In this document: positions 45,495 through 57,291 of the stretch, piece by piece | Position numbering within the stretch: the stretch's first letter is position 1 | Layout: each line of letters opens with the position of its first letter | DNA from: Ascarosepion bandense | Taxonomy: Eukaryota > Mollusca > Cephalopoda > Sepiida > Sepiidae | Assembly: GCA_037127315.1 (NCBI GenBank) | Contig: JBBBDQ010000224.1 | Coordinates: 7,367,501-7,431,500 of the forward strand | Reading direction: 5' to 3' | Length of the DNA stretch: 64,000 nt | Made by a program: the position numbers and the translations under genes | Notes under the pieces: generated by a model | The model's input: the letters and a program-made list of their open reading frames with translations, nothing else | Told to the model about the DNA's origin: nothing | Database searches by the model: none

Positions 45495-46996
45495 GACTGA
45501 CTGATTTGGTAACTAAATTTCATCGATTTACTATTCAACTAGATAGATATAATTGTATGTTCTATTCAAATAATTTCGTTGCTAGCACACGGAACTCTCT
45601 TCCGGATTCTTGCTTTTTTGTCACCTAAAAATATCAAAGATTTAGATACTTCATTCACTATCTGCTGTCTTCCTGTTATTTTATTGTTCTTTCTCCTCAT
45701 TAAATCTCCCCATCTCTTTTTCATTCCCATTAACACTCGCGTCTTAGTGACATTATCTCCTGGCTGAGGTGTAAATTCCAGAAAATTAATTTGAAGCTAG
45801 GCAATGTTTAACTATCACATACCCCATTTCTACACTCTAGGATTTAATACATCATAAATCTTTGCTGATATAATATTCACGTACTTAGAAATTATAAAAT
45901 ACAAAGCTATCTATCAATCAGTCATTATTCTCAATTGTGAGCTTTCCTTTGGCTCCAGTCGAAGTTTGAAGACAAATTAGAAACATGGTTTCAAATGCTA
46001 ACTTTGAGAGCAAGGTATCTCTTTAGAAGATGACGTAATATAATTTTTCTATCTACCCAATATTCAATACATTCGTACACTTATAAGTTCTGCAACTTCT
46101 AAGTAGACAGTATAAATATAATATAAACATCTATATCTTTAAAAGTGCATTGTGTCTCCGAATCATAGTATGATACAACAATGAATAGAACAAGAAATAT
46201 TGGGAATGAATGAGTAGAAAAGAGTAAGAGAAATATAAACGCAAAGAAAAAGAGACAGAATGAAAAATGTCGGTACCTTTTCTTCATTTTCTTAGATTCT
46301 AGAGATTCACCCAGCGATTTAACAAGAAACGTAGTTAAGCAGTATCACACCTGCGACCATCGGAAGATAAAGGCGGTTTAATGGAGGCTAAGCGAAGAAC
46401 ATTGGGTTTGTGTGACGGATTTCAGAAGACCTGCAGAAAGAAAGCGAACGATTTGCAAATGCGACAAATAAAAAGTTTGTGTGAGTGTGCCCGTGTGGGT
46501 GTGAGTGAGTGCGCACGTGCGTGTTGCTTTGTCAAAATGGAAATGGTTACCAGAATAAAAAATAAATGATTATTCGTGTTTCTAAATGGGAGAAAAATAA
46601 GTAAATTTGTGTTACAACGAATTCAAATAAAAAGTACCAATAATAAAAATATATACAGCAAGATATTTCCAAGTATATTACTGTATTGAAAGGTGAGCGA
46701 CAATGAACATTTCGATACTTAGGTATAACACTACGTGTGTCCATATTAATATCTAACGGTCTTTGTGAGAGATTCTTGAATCAGTGCAAGAATGAATTGA
46801 TGGCAAAACATAACACTTATTTTTCATAGACTGAAATAGACATATGTGCTTATTTAAGCAATGGTGTATATATATATATATTATTTATATTTTGGTTGTT
46901 CCCGACACCTGAAACCGGCTTGTGTCTTACTGAGCCCTTTTTAATTATTTTGGCATGCCTTCAATAGTTTAAAACTACAGGTTCCCTTTGTGTGTG

Positions 46997-46998
<2 letters not shown>
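45495..46998. other. gene-free interval
   Basis: AT-rich. Small simple repeats near 46860-46880. The short frames (45579-45767, 46381-46569) are without domains. Confidence 0.5.

Positions 46999-47037
<39 letters not shown>
46999..47037. repeat. (TA)n microsatellite
   Basis: About 19 TA units after a short GT run. Confidence 0.96.
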
Positions 47038-47039
<2 letters not shown>

Positions 47040-47352
47040 AAGTAATTTATAAATATAACAGATTCTATTACTTAAAAGTTATTTTTAGTGGCTACCCAAT
47101 ATTGGAGTACACAATACGTTGATTTATTGAACAGTATATTTATTTTCATAAAACCAGCTTATTATCTTGTTCTATTAAAGAAAAATATTCGTTTTTCCTG
47201 CTGGAGAACGAATATTTTCTTTAACTAATTATCTGCAAATTTACGATAATAACGTAAATAAACGAAAATAAATATACTGTATTATAAATAAATAGTCCGA
47301 ATAATTTAAGTAGTCGAAATACTGCTTTATCTCAGAACTACAGACAAACGTT

Positions 47353-47392
<40 letters not shown>
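47353..47392. repeat. (GATA)n microsatellite
   Basis: About ten GATA units. Confidence 0.97.
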
Positions 47393-47393
<1 letters not shown>

Positions 47394-47574
47394 ATATGTG
47401 TGTGTATGTGTGTGCGCGCACGCTCGCGCGTTTAAACATACATGAGAGTGCTAATATGACTTCTTGTCCTGAACTACCTGCCAAAATTCAGATCAATTAT
47501 CAAACTACTTTTTTTTCTGTTTGCCTTAAAACAATTAAGTAATATCATTCTTTCTACTTATCTGTCAGTCTAAC

Positions 47575-47578
<4 letters not shown>

Positions 47579-47625
<47 letters not shown>
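47579..47625. repeat. (TA)n microsatellite
   Basis: About 23 TA units. Confidence 0.97.
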
Positions 47626-47626
<1 letters not shown>

Positions 47627-47815
47627 GTGTGTCTATGTGTCTATGTGTGTGTATGCGTATAAAATATGTCTTATAGAGAAATAAAAATTCTTTGACGCCC
47701 TAAAAGCTGTTAAAAATAATTTTAAATGTTTAATGCCTAAAAAGAAAACATAGCATACCACACGTAGTTCCTTAAAAATAAAATTTACTTGTCGAAAGTA
47801 TTTTATTAGTTTGTG

Positions 47816-47816
<1 letters not shown>

Positions 47817-47865
<49 letters not shown>
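47817..47865. repeat. (TA)n microsatellite
   Basis: About 24 TA units. Confidence 0.97.
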
Positions 47866-47867
<2 letters not shown>

Positions 47868-48054
47868 GTGATGCACGCAAAAAGATTTGTGTTTGACAGA
47901 TAAATTTACCAATATGGATTTTGAAGAGTGAATGCAATTCATCTAAACGAGTCCAGATGCATATTTTATTGCTTATCACTGTAAACTCTATTTTTAGGTT
48001 GCACACGTGTTTCAGTTGCTATACTTTTTTTTATATTTAAACAGTGTTAATATG

Positions 48055-48190
48055 TTAATAACAATTGGTCTAAATTGAGAAGTCCTACAGAAGAAAATCT
48101 TTACCTCTCCGAATAGATACAGTTTTGTTTCCTATCGGAGGGATAATTTTTCCTTAGTAGGACTTCTCAATTTAGGCCGATTGTTATTAA
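48055..48190. mobile_element. 136-bp foldback MITE
   Basis: The two halves are imperfect reverse complements over about 58 bases each, from TTAATAACAATTGGTCTAAA with TTGAGAAGTCCTAC at the left, down to CTCTCCGAATAG near the centre. The left ends TTAA|TAACAAT and the right ATTGTTA|TTAA, so both termini carry TTAA, as a TTAA target duplication (piggyBac-like) would give. No coding. Confidence 0.8.
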
Positions 48191-48664
48191 TTTCTCAGTT
48201 CAAAATAAAAAAAGAAAAAAGGGATAGCAAATCAAATATTCGCTCGCACTTAGTAAGAAAAAAGTAATAAGAAATAATGTCGTATAAATCATTCCTAAAA
48301 TTATATATAAAAAACTTAGTATTAATGTGTTCTCATATGTAGGTATCGTGTTTAGTCTTTTTATATGCATCTAGCGCAGGCAGTAAATTTTGATGTCCTT
48401 TACACCACTTCTAGGTGTAATGATTTGCAATAAAAGCTTCCATAGCTCTTTATCTGGAGTTCAATCCCCGCTTTGTTCGCATCAAGTAATTTTTTTATGA
48501 GCTAGATTTTCTACGTACATAACAACTGTAACACTCACATATTTGACAAATCCAGGATGTATAAAAGAAGGATAAATCCTTCTTTGCGTATGTGAAAAGA
48601 CGTTAATTACTCCTTTTCATACCCTGGTCCTCATTCTTTTTCTCACATATATATATATATATAT

Positions 48665-48990
48665 CCAAGTGGCTAGAACGTTCACTTTTGGACCACTAAG
48701 CGAGGGTTCAAATCTAACTATGGCCGATTTATGAGGAAGATAACTTCTTGATGTTATCGGTCGGTGATACCAGCATGCAGTGTCTTTGGGAAGTGCCTAA
48801 AAATCATACCTCGAGTTGACTCAAGCCTTTTGAGTGAAAGTCGATGGTTGTGCAAGCTTGAAGTCACATCATGTTTGAGCATCCTGATCCTTTTCTGATT
48901 GATGTTCACGTAGGAGAACGTGCTCTCACCCAGAAACTGTATCTAAGTTCCGCTCAGCATAATTACAGTATAAACCACAGATGGCCTCTT
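48665..48990 (+). mobile_element. tRNA-derived SINE-like element, distinct family
   Basis: AAGTGGCTAGAACG (A-box-like) followed by GAGGGTTCAAATC (B-box-like) at tRNA spacing directly after a (TA)n run. About 250 bases of non-AT-rich body follow. The body does not match families A or B. The 3' boundary is uncertain. Confidence 0.5.
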
Positions 48991-50155
48991 TGGGTGTTGA
49001 GCAAACACGCTTAAGCAAGTGTATGCAATGGTATTAACTCGCCATCCTTACAGGCATCCCCGGATACGAATGGCTAACCATATATATAATATTTTGTCTC
49101 AGGTAACTTTGGTCATTTTCTGCTTCACTTTATTTTCTTCTTTTTTCAGTTACCCATTTGGTCGCTGATAAGTTGGGGGTTTTGATTCCTGAACTAAATA
49201 TTGATATGTTTCTACTCAAGCAATGATCAAAATTAGAAATGTATTAATCTCAGTATAAGCACATTTCAGTTTATTATTTTCCGCAAATATGGTATTAATA
49301 ATAATTATTTTGAATCCAACCAAAATACTTGGGCCTTCTATTATATTTTAGAGCAACATTGAACCCTTTGAGCTAAATGTGCTGTTTTTATGGCTTTAAG
49401 AAAACAAACTTTTATTCAATGTAAACGAGGATTTATATGCACAAATAATCCCTCTGGACCCATAGATACAAAACGTATAAACTCTGCCCTAAAATATTCT
49501 ATTTATTCAACTTCTAAGATTTTAATTTTATGTTTAAGATTTAGTTTAAATTAAACTAAATTATTTCTAAAAGCAATACTGTATATCTTATTGGTAAAGG
49601 AAATGCTGCACTTTTATCACTAGTTGAATCGTGTGACTGATGGACATGGGTATTATTAAAGACATATTAAAATATGAATTTGTGACTTACGGACGCGGTT
49701 TTTATTATAGATTGAGATTCGGACGGACAGGCGCAGCTTTTATTATATTATAGATTAAGCAATATTTTATTCTATATTTAGGGTTAAAAGTTTCAAAATT
49801 ATTTTTAGTTTAAAAAAATTATGCACCGTATACAGTTTGAACGCCCATATTTTCACATTTTAATCAGAAGTACATTGTTTTTAAAATTGAATAAGTTGAA
49901 AAAATAATGGAAAAATGTTTCATGATTCATTTCTTACATAATATTTGAGAAAATAAAAATAAATAAAAAAGTGCTTTGAAATTAAATATCTAATCAAAAA
50001 AGTAAAAGGTGGCAAATATGCCTTTAAATATTGGCAAGTCCTTCTGCCTTGGAAGATTTTCTAACGCTTTTTTTTCAGCATTTTTTTAAAAACCTGCAAA
50101 GACTCGGAATAGTTTTAAAACATCACTGACATCTTTAACGGATTGATATATACTT
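48991..50155. other. gene-free interval
   Basis: AT-rich. No recognised features apart from a partial direct repeat near 49630-49760 (GACGGACAGG, TATTATAGATT words). Confidence 0.5.
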
Positions 50156-50159
50156 CTAT

Positions 50160-50240
50160 GTCGAATGTGTCGGTAGCGTAGTGATTAGCACAGAATTCAA
50201 ATTCCTCTTGTTGATATTACGTTCGGATTTCATACAAATT
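50160..50240 (+). repeat. tRNA-like SINE head
   Basis: GGTAGCGTAGTGATTAGCAC is a good A-box/D-arm match. A weaker B-box-like ACGTTCGGATTTC follows about 35 bases later. The body after it is unrelated to the other families. Confidence 0.45.
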
Positions 50241-50618
50241 TCAGTGGAAAATTTTATAGGTCATTGTAGAAAACATAAAAATCATACACGCCTAAAAACA
50301 AAATGCCAGCCGTTAGCACCATCACCAACGACAACGGCTTTTCTATAATGGATATGTTTGCAAATTCAAAACATATTTAAGTATCAGCAAAGCATAAACC
50401 ATTTGAAATAGAACAATCAAAAGCTCTTAAAATATTTAAGAACTTAGGCGAAAGGGCTTGGAACGAATGAGCAATCATTGGAACAATTTCTACATAATCT
50501 ATATACCAAAAAATAAATCACCTGTTCTCTCATAAGACAAACCACTCAAAATTTTAACTGAAGTATTTTGTTAGTAATTTTTATGCGTAAAGACATATTA
50601 TAGAAAGATTGCTGCCAA

Positions 50619-50622
<4 letters not shown>

Positions 50623-50671
<49 letters not shown>
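50623..50671. repeat. (TA)n microsatellite
   Basis: About 24 TA units directly before the second 39-base block. Confidence 0.97.
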
Positions 50672-50672
<1 letters not shown>

Positions 50673-50710
50673 GAGGGGAGGGTTGTTCCCTTAAAAGGTA
50701 AAAGTTTTCA
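50672..50710 (+). repeat. 39-base block after (TA)n, copy 2
   Basis: Identical to 44189-44227, same orientation, same position relative to (TA)n. Confidence 0.95.
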
Positions 50711-51153
50711 ATATCCGGGCTGTAAATATAAGCAATGCTCAACAATGCATGATAATAGTATGTTACAAGATAGAACTAGATATTAGAACTGAATCAATTG
50801 CCATTCGGCGTTGAACTGTGGTCACCCTGCTTATATATATACGGAGAAACGTATGATTTATTTTTCTGCCAAATAAAGAATAATTATGAAGAATAATTAT
50901 AAAAGTAATTTTCCCATAGGTTCATCGAAATATAATATTTGAACACTGTGTTGATGGACGACCCATTTCCCAGACATTAGTATTTCAATCATCAGAATAT
51001 TAATTTTGGGCAATTGGTCGATCTAGGAACTTTTCAGAACTTCTTTAATATAAGCAAGTTTTTAATAATTGGTAGTCCAGGTACCTCTTATTCAAGCAGC
51101 TATTCAGTCTTGCACTCACAAACATCCTTTATTTTTGTTTTTAATCTCTCCCC

Positions 51154-51155
<2 letters not shown>

Positions 51156-51199
<44 letters not shown>

Positions 51200-51200
51200 A
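51156..51200. repeat. (CT)n microsatellite
   Basis: About 18 CT units then CTTTCTCTC. Confidence 0.96.
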
Positions 51201-51204
51201 AATA

Positions 51205-52121
51205 TAACACCAATTAATGTAACCACTAACTATTAGTGTAGTAGTTGATGTTTACAAAATCTATTTGCGGATCGATCTCTGTTTTCAAAGCGATTATTTT
51301 ACGTTTGCCATCCTTGGTGGGGGATGGCTTCAGTAAATATTACGGTAAAAAATATATAAATATATTTGATGCATCAAAAGCAATTAAATATATTTTTACA
51401 GATGAAAAAAAATTTACTTGATCTTAAATCAATCAAACACTTATATATAAGATAGGGTGTGGTAGCGAAAAGTTCCCGACTCGATTTAGATGTATTATAA
51501 AACTTTTGAAAACAATGTTAAAGAAAAAAGACGAAACCAAATTTCGCAAGTCTGTGTAAAAAGTTTTTTTTCTGGCTAACGAAAAATGAATGACTCCCAA
51601 AAAAAAGTGTGAAAATAAAACAAATGAACTTTCTGACCTGCTCACCGACCACTTATCTATACATACACAGTATTTTCGGCCGTGAGAAAGACAGCCGGAT
51701 GTCGATATGTAAAGTTATAAATTTACGAGAGTCAACTTTGGACTCAAAACTCGTGTAGCTACACATATAACATTATGGAAACTTAATATATTGTACAAAA
51801 AACAAGTAATAATAATAATAATGACAATAAACTACACTTTAAACAAAACGTTCACGGCTTCTAGCACCTTTTACCAATTTCTCTCATGAGAACAACTTCG
51901 CTTGCTGTTTTCAATATATATATATAATCATTGTTTTAAAGTATGCTATATTCATGGGTAAAAGTACTCAATCAGGGCTAGAGCATTATGTAAGTTAAAA
52001 CCGAGTGATGGCACAGTTTTCTGTTCGAACACAATCTTCAATCCACGTTATGAAGATTGTGCTTAAGCATGAAATACTATCACCTCTGCTGACCACAGTG
52101 TTCTCTCTTACACGCACACAT

Positions 52122-52122
<1 letters not shown>
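51205..52122. other. gene-free interval
   Basis: AT-rich. Nothing recognised. Confidence 0.55.
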
Positions 52123-52173
<51 letters not shown>

Positions 52174-52240
52174 TGTGTCTGTGTCTCTGTGTGTGTGTGA
52201 GTGTGTGTGTGTGTGCGCGTTCGTGCGTGCGTGTGGGTGA
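52123..52240. repeat. (TA)n(GT)n compound microsatellite
   Basis: TA run, about 17 GT units, then degenerate GTCTGT/GTGC words. It produces the Val/Cys and His/Thr open frames on both strands. Confidence 0.95.
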
Positions 52241-52244
52241 AAGC

Positions 52245-53294
52245 TTTCGTCGTTTTCGACATTCTATGTCCTAACAACATGTTGCGGCTTTAATGTTCAT
52301 CTTGTGTTTGTTCCTTCGATGACATAAGCGCAACCCGAAAAACTCACAGAATTCGACACATAGGTCAAGAAACAGCACCTCTTGCTAAGGCTTCAGGAGT
52401 GTTACAGCGGTGTTTCGTTTTCTCCCTCGTAATATGGAGATGTTTAATGCGAGTCTAATCTAAAGTTGTTATTCTCTTTTTAAACATACTCCTTCACATA
52501 ATCACATGCCACTTCCTCCAAAGGTGTCATAGAGACACCGACAGAGTTTAAGTTTTGCTTGATTTTATCCATTATAGCTCATTAGTGTTTCCTCTACCCT
52601 CTGTGAACGGTCACACAGGATTTTCTCTGTTCTTTTATCCTTCATGCACACAACATCGAAACAGTGATTGCATTTTAATGTATATGCCTCCGATTTCACA
52701 CTTTGTAAATAGAATCATTTTAGATCATTTATTTTCCAGGTTATAAACACAGGTTGATATATTCTATAAGCGATGTTTTCGTAAAAACTTGTGAGAGTTC
52801 GAATTTGAAGGCATACAGAAAGTTTTTATGCACATTCTTTGGAAATATTATGCAGTGCTTTCCTATTGCTTTTTTATGAATTTGCATTTGTTCCTGAATG
52901 ACTGACATCAAAGTGTTCATAGCCGAACCTGTCTTGTTTTTACCAATAGCTGAATCAAACAAGAGATTAATTCAGGACACTACCAGGGGTATTTGTGCGA
53001 AAGTAAACGTAACAGTAATTTGAACTGGGCTCGCTAATTTCACTTTCCGCTCTGATAACGGCTACACGACTCCCACAGCAAGTAAACCATACATTTGCAT
53101 GCGAATTTTTTTTTATCATTTCACCACAAGCAAGGCATTCCACTGCCACTATTGCGCAAGGGGTTACATAGGGGAAGGTGATTAGAAAGAGTGGTCAAAT
53201 ATAGGAAATGTCAGAAGGAGGGTGATAGACGGGTAGGGATACAGAGGATAAGGTTTGGGTAGGTGGGGAGTGTGTTTGAGAGAATGGAAGCGAG
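52245..53294. other. mostly unannotated; likely LINE 3' flank at its end
   Basis: 52245-52980 shows nothing recognised. From about 53150 to 53294 the G-rich + strand continues into the stop codon of the minus-strand LINE tail and is probably that LINE's 3' untranslated region. A partly similar stretch occurs near 55790-55890. Confidence 0.4.
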
Positions 53295-53850
53295 TTAGTG
53301 TGTTAGGATGTGTCTATTGACCTTACATTTAAATTCCTGGAGATTGTAGCTGTCGGGGAAGCAATTATATGGAAAGGAATTCCACGGGCGGGAGGTGCAA
53401 GAAAAGAAGCTGTTAGAGTAGAAATTCCGGTTACATTTTATCTGTTTCAGTGTAAAAGTGTGGGGCCTAGTTGCTAATCTAGTATTTCGTGCAAATTCAT
53501 ACCTAGGGGGCACCAGTGATCTAAGTTCATTGGAGCAGAAATCGTGAAAGTATTTATAGAAGAGGCACAGAGAAACCACATCACGCCGTTGAGAGAGTGA
53601 CTGCAGCCGGGCTGCAAAGTCGGTATCGATCACATTACAGATTCTCCGTTGTATTTTGTCAAGAACCCCGAGGAGAATAGCAGGGACACCCAACCAGATG
53701 TGGCAGCAGTATCCAATACACGGACGGATGGTAGATTTATATATGTGCAGGATGGACTCAGACGGAAAAAAAACTTCCTGGCCCTGCACAGAAAACTGAC
53801 TTTCATCGCAGCGAATTTAGCAATGGATTCTATATAGTCATTCCATTTCT
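53295..53850 (-). pseudogene. Jockey-like LINE ORF2 C-terminal end, best-preserved copy
   Basis: An open 164-codon run ends at 53295, with the same protein continuing upstream past two stops to about 53850 (NGMTI, RIHC, IRCDESQFSVQGQEVFF). Key blocks: SESILHIYKSTIRPCIGYCC, HIWLGVPAILLGVLDKIQRR, LQSLSQRRDVVSLCLFYKYF, VPPRYEFARNTRLATRPHT and RPWNSFPYNCFPDSYNLQEF. This is the conserved domain after the reverse transcriptase in a common invertebrate LINE family. Truncated at its 5' side. It is the reference copy for five other tails in this window. Confidence 0.85.
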
Positions 53851-53854
53851 AAGT

Positions 53855-54185
53855 TATAAAAGTCAAGCTTAAGATTTTTTAGAGAGTAAACGTCTAGTGA
53901 CATCACAATTAGATAACTTACTTTCTAAAGAAAGCGTTACATGTTTAAATGTATGAGCATTATGTTCCATATTGAAGTCACTTATATAATGTTGATCACG
54001 AAACAAAAAAGGTGAGAAAACAAGTTGTTATTGTTCATTGCATTTTGAGTAATTTTCATTTCCCCCATCTTTCGAGCAATGGCTGCAATGTTTTCTTTTA
54101 TAAAGAAAGGATGACACTGAATTGCGTGGAAAACAAAGAGATTGGTGGAGACAATGATTTTCAACCAGTTGACAGCTTGTGTGGG
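53855..54185. other. gene-free interval
   Basis: AT-rich. Nothing recognised. Confidence 0.55.
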
Positions 54186-54188
54186 GGA

Positions 54189-54253
<65 letters not shown>

Positions 54254-54255
54254 AA
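54189..54255. repeat. (ATAG)n(AAAG)n compound microsatellite
   Basis: About eight ATAG units change to about eight AAAG units. Confidence 0.97.
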
Positions 54256-54370
54256 CATGGATAGACAGGTATTTTATATTTTTCGTGTATACCTGTATTT
54301 TAGCACAAGTGGCGTTTCTTTTAAACAATATTTATTTCGGCCTGCTTACTCGAGAAAATTTCATAAAAAA

Positions 54371-54445
54371 CTGTGCCTGCCCGCAGGATTCGGACCTGCA
54401 TCTCCCCTTTGCAGTCGTGCTTTTTAGCGTCACAATAAAACAAAG
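54371..54445 (-). pseudogene. tRNA-Cys-like relic
   Basis: On the minus strand a perfect T-arm (GCAGG-TCCGAAT-CCTGC, 54383-54399) is preceded by an anticodon-loop-like CTGCAAA (anticodon GCA, Cys) and followed by GGGCAGG where a 3' acceptor strand would be. The 5' acceptor and anticodon stems do not pair, so it is not a functional tRNA. It could also be a SINE head. Confidence 0.45.
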
Positions 54446-54449
54446 TTCA

Positions 54450-55550
54450 TTTTTGCCTTAAAGTACGCTCATACGCCCAGATAATATCTTGAAAAACATA
54501 TCAGCTCAGTCTTGTATGCGAAACGTAACCAAAGAAATTTCTAAATAATTAATGGATTTATTTTCTAATCAGACATATTTTATTACTTATATTTTAGAAA
54601 TATCCGTATTTAAGTAGACGCCTCGTTTATTTCAAACAGTGTGTTGTCTACCAGCCTGTGTAATATTCGTACAAATATATTGTTGAAATAAGCTTTCGAT
54701 GTTTCACTGTATTTTTATTTAAAAACGAATACTTTGTGTATTTTGCATTTAAATGTATAGATTACGACACATTACACTGATCTGTTTTTCTTTTACCTCA
54801 GTAGTCTGAAATAAGTCTGATTCCAAATTTGCTATTTTTTACAGATCTAGATTATATCTTTCTTCTTGCTGTATTTTTACTTCATTCCTTTCGCCAAAAC
54901 TGTATCGTTACTCTTCAGTATTGCAGATTTATTAAAAGATAAAACACGAGAATTCCAAGTGTTAATATATGACAACATTTTCTTGATGTTTTAGTTCGTG
55001 ACACGGTAAATCACAGCCGATTTACCACAAATCGTTATCAGGTCGGCGATATTTATTCTGTGAATAAAGCCAGCTCAGCATAGTAAATTCCAAAGATATG
55101 TTCTTCCACGTTTCTTAATTTTTCAAGTAATCCCCTATGTAATTTTTAAATCATAAACAAGTTAACAACGTATTTAATTATATTTATTTGTTAAAATAAG
55201 TTTCATTATCAATCACCATTTGTTAAAGTTTCGCAAACTTTATGACATAATTTTTGTAAAATACTTTAAAGTTTGGAAGTAAAATTATGTAGACTGATTT
55301 CTATCTCTGTGTTTTAAGAGCTAAATCATCAAGCTGGTTTTATAAACTTCAGAATAAGAGATAACAAAGTAATAAAAGATAATGAGATAAAGAGATAATG
55401 AGAGTATGGATGTTCTGTGATTTTTTTCCCAGAGGTGTACTTTGCTATATGGAGCGGATCACTATAGTTATTGAATGCTACACCTACGCGGTCCCCTTCT
55501 AGTGAGTCATCCTCACATGCATAATCTCAACGACTCTTTTAATCGTCGTG
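54450..55550. other. gene-free interval
   Basis: AT-rich. Nothing recognised. Confidence 0.55.
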
Positions 55551-55554
55551 GGCT

Positions 55555-55645
55555 AAATTTTCTCCCACGTTTGTAGGGTTAGTATATGCGGTTGAAATGA
55601 TAGTAACAACAACGATGAGGACATTAGCCTAAATAAATAATGTAA
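55555..55645 (+). repeat. dispersed repeat family B, tail
   Basis: GAAATGATAGTAACAACAAC, then GATGAGGACATTAGCC, then the AATAATGTAAAT end. The preceding stem region is diverged. Confidence 0.6.
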
Positions 55646-55649
55646 ATTT

Positions 55650-57290
55650 AATAGAAAACAAGAAACTCATGTTTTATCATATTTTAGTAATGAGTTGGGT
55701 TAAGAACTTTTTGCCACCCTCTCCTGTTTTACTACCTGACCCACGAGCTGATTTTGATTTTTTTATAATCATTTCACCCTAAAGAAGGCAGGATCGTCAC
55801 TGGTGCTGAAGAGGTTACAGTGATTAAAAAAAGGGGAACAGGGAATGTCTAAGAAAAGGCAAGAGGTGGATGAGGTTTAGGGATGTAGGAAATAAAAATA
55901 AGTGATGCTGTTATCCAGCATCCTGTATAGCTATCAAGTAGTCAAATTTAAACCTGATAGCTTTTCTTTACTGAACAACTATTTTTATATGTTATACTTT
56001 AATAGTTTCCGTCTAGCTCAGTGTCCTGTGTGTCATTTTATTTTCATTCGCTTAATTTCCGATTGTTTTTTATGCTACATCCATTCTATAAAGTTCGGTG
56101 GTTCCACTTTTTCATTTCACACTATTTAAGCCTTCTTTATAGGTGTAGCTCGTCCTGTATATTTATTTCCTGGTACAAATATATGCAAATATCACAGAAA
56201 CTGGGCCGCGAAATGAAAACAATTTCTCTTTTAAAGATTACAGAATACGAGAGAAATATAAAAAACGGTAGTAGAACACAAACATTGTGACTATAGTATC
56301 CAAGATATTGACCAATTCATTGTCCGTCACATACTGTGTGTGAATCTGCATCTGCATTTATAATGTATATCCGTATATTGTTGGATTAGTGAGTGGTATA
56401 AATATGTTTGTGCAATTTGATGTACACACATCCTCACAATTTGACTTGATTTAAAGTAAAAGATTGGAATAATATGTTTCCCCATCACTTGGTTCGGGCT
56501 GAACTGGGCAATAAAATCAAATCTGAGGGCAAGAGTTTGTAATATTTTAAACCCTAATATAATTACAAGATTTTATTGAACTTTTCTAAAATTATTCGGT
56601 AATAAACTGAATTATTTAACAAGATTAATTAAGTAAAAAATAAGATACATATGTCAATGATTTAAACTATATATGAGTAGACGCAAACGTACAAAAACAA
56701 ATTTGAATCAAAATGAAATGTGCCTCGAGGTAAGAGGAAAAGAGCGTGGCCTCTTTTGAAGTCATTTTTTAACTATTCAGTATTTAAACTGAATATTTTT
56801 ATAATAAATCTAGTAATTTAAACGAACAAAGTTTGGTCATGTTTCAACTAATATTGCACTAGTTAATAATACAACATTTACATTCTCTGATAGTGTTTTT
56901 AACTTCGTTTAGTTCACGAGCCGATTGACATCTGTATTCCGAAGTTAATTTGAGATTTCTCTGATTTACGTTTACTAGATTGTTCAACAAAGTCTATTTT
57001 TCTAATAGAAACCAATGTTAATTTATCTCATGAAGTAAAAGAGAAGAAAAAGATAAGTAACCAAAGAGAAAGTGGTAGGAGAATAAGTTGAATGTTGACG
57101 ATAAAAAAGGAGAGGTAAGTAAAGAAAAGGAGGTAAACATTAACGGAAAAAATTAAAGAGTTTTGTTGTTGTTGCTGTTGCTGTTGTTGTTTTTCAATCG
57201 TTCTATCCCAAGCAAAGTGATAATGCTACTAGAACACAAGATTTTACAGGAAGTAAAAGAACTTCAGTGAAGATGATTGAGGAAAAAACT
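55650..57290. other. mostly unannotated interval
   Basis: 55690-55900 may be a diverged LINE 3' flank. The short + frames at 55902-56290 have no recognisable domain. A GTTGTTGCTGTTGCTGTT tract lies near 57170. Confidence 0.45.
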
Positions 57291-57291
57291 A

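Noticed and set aside
54371..54445. Functional tRNA-Cys gene
   Set aside because: Only the T-arm and anticodon loop are convincing; the acceptor and anticodon stems do not pair, so it is kept as a relic.
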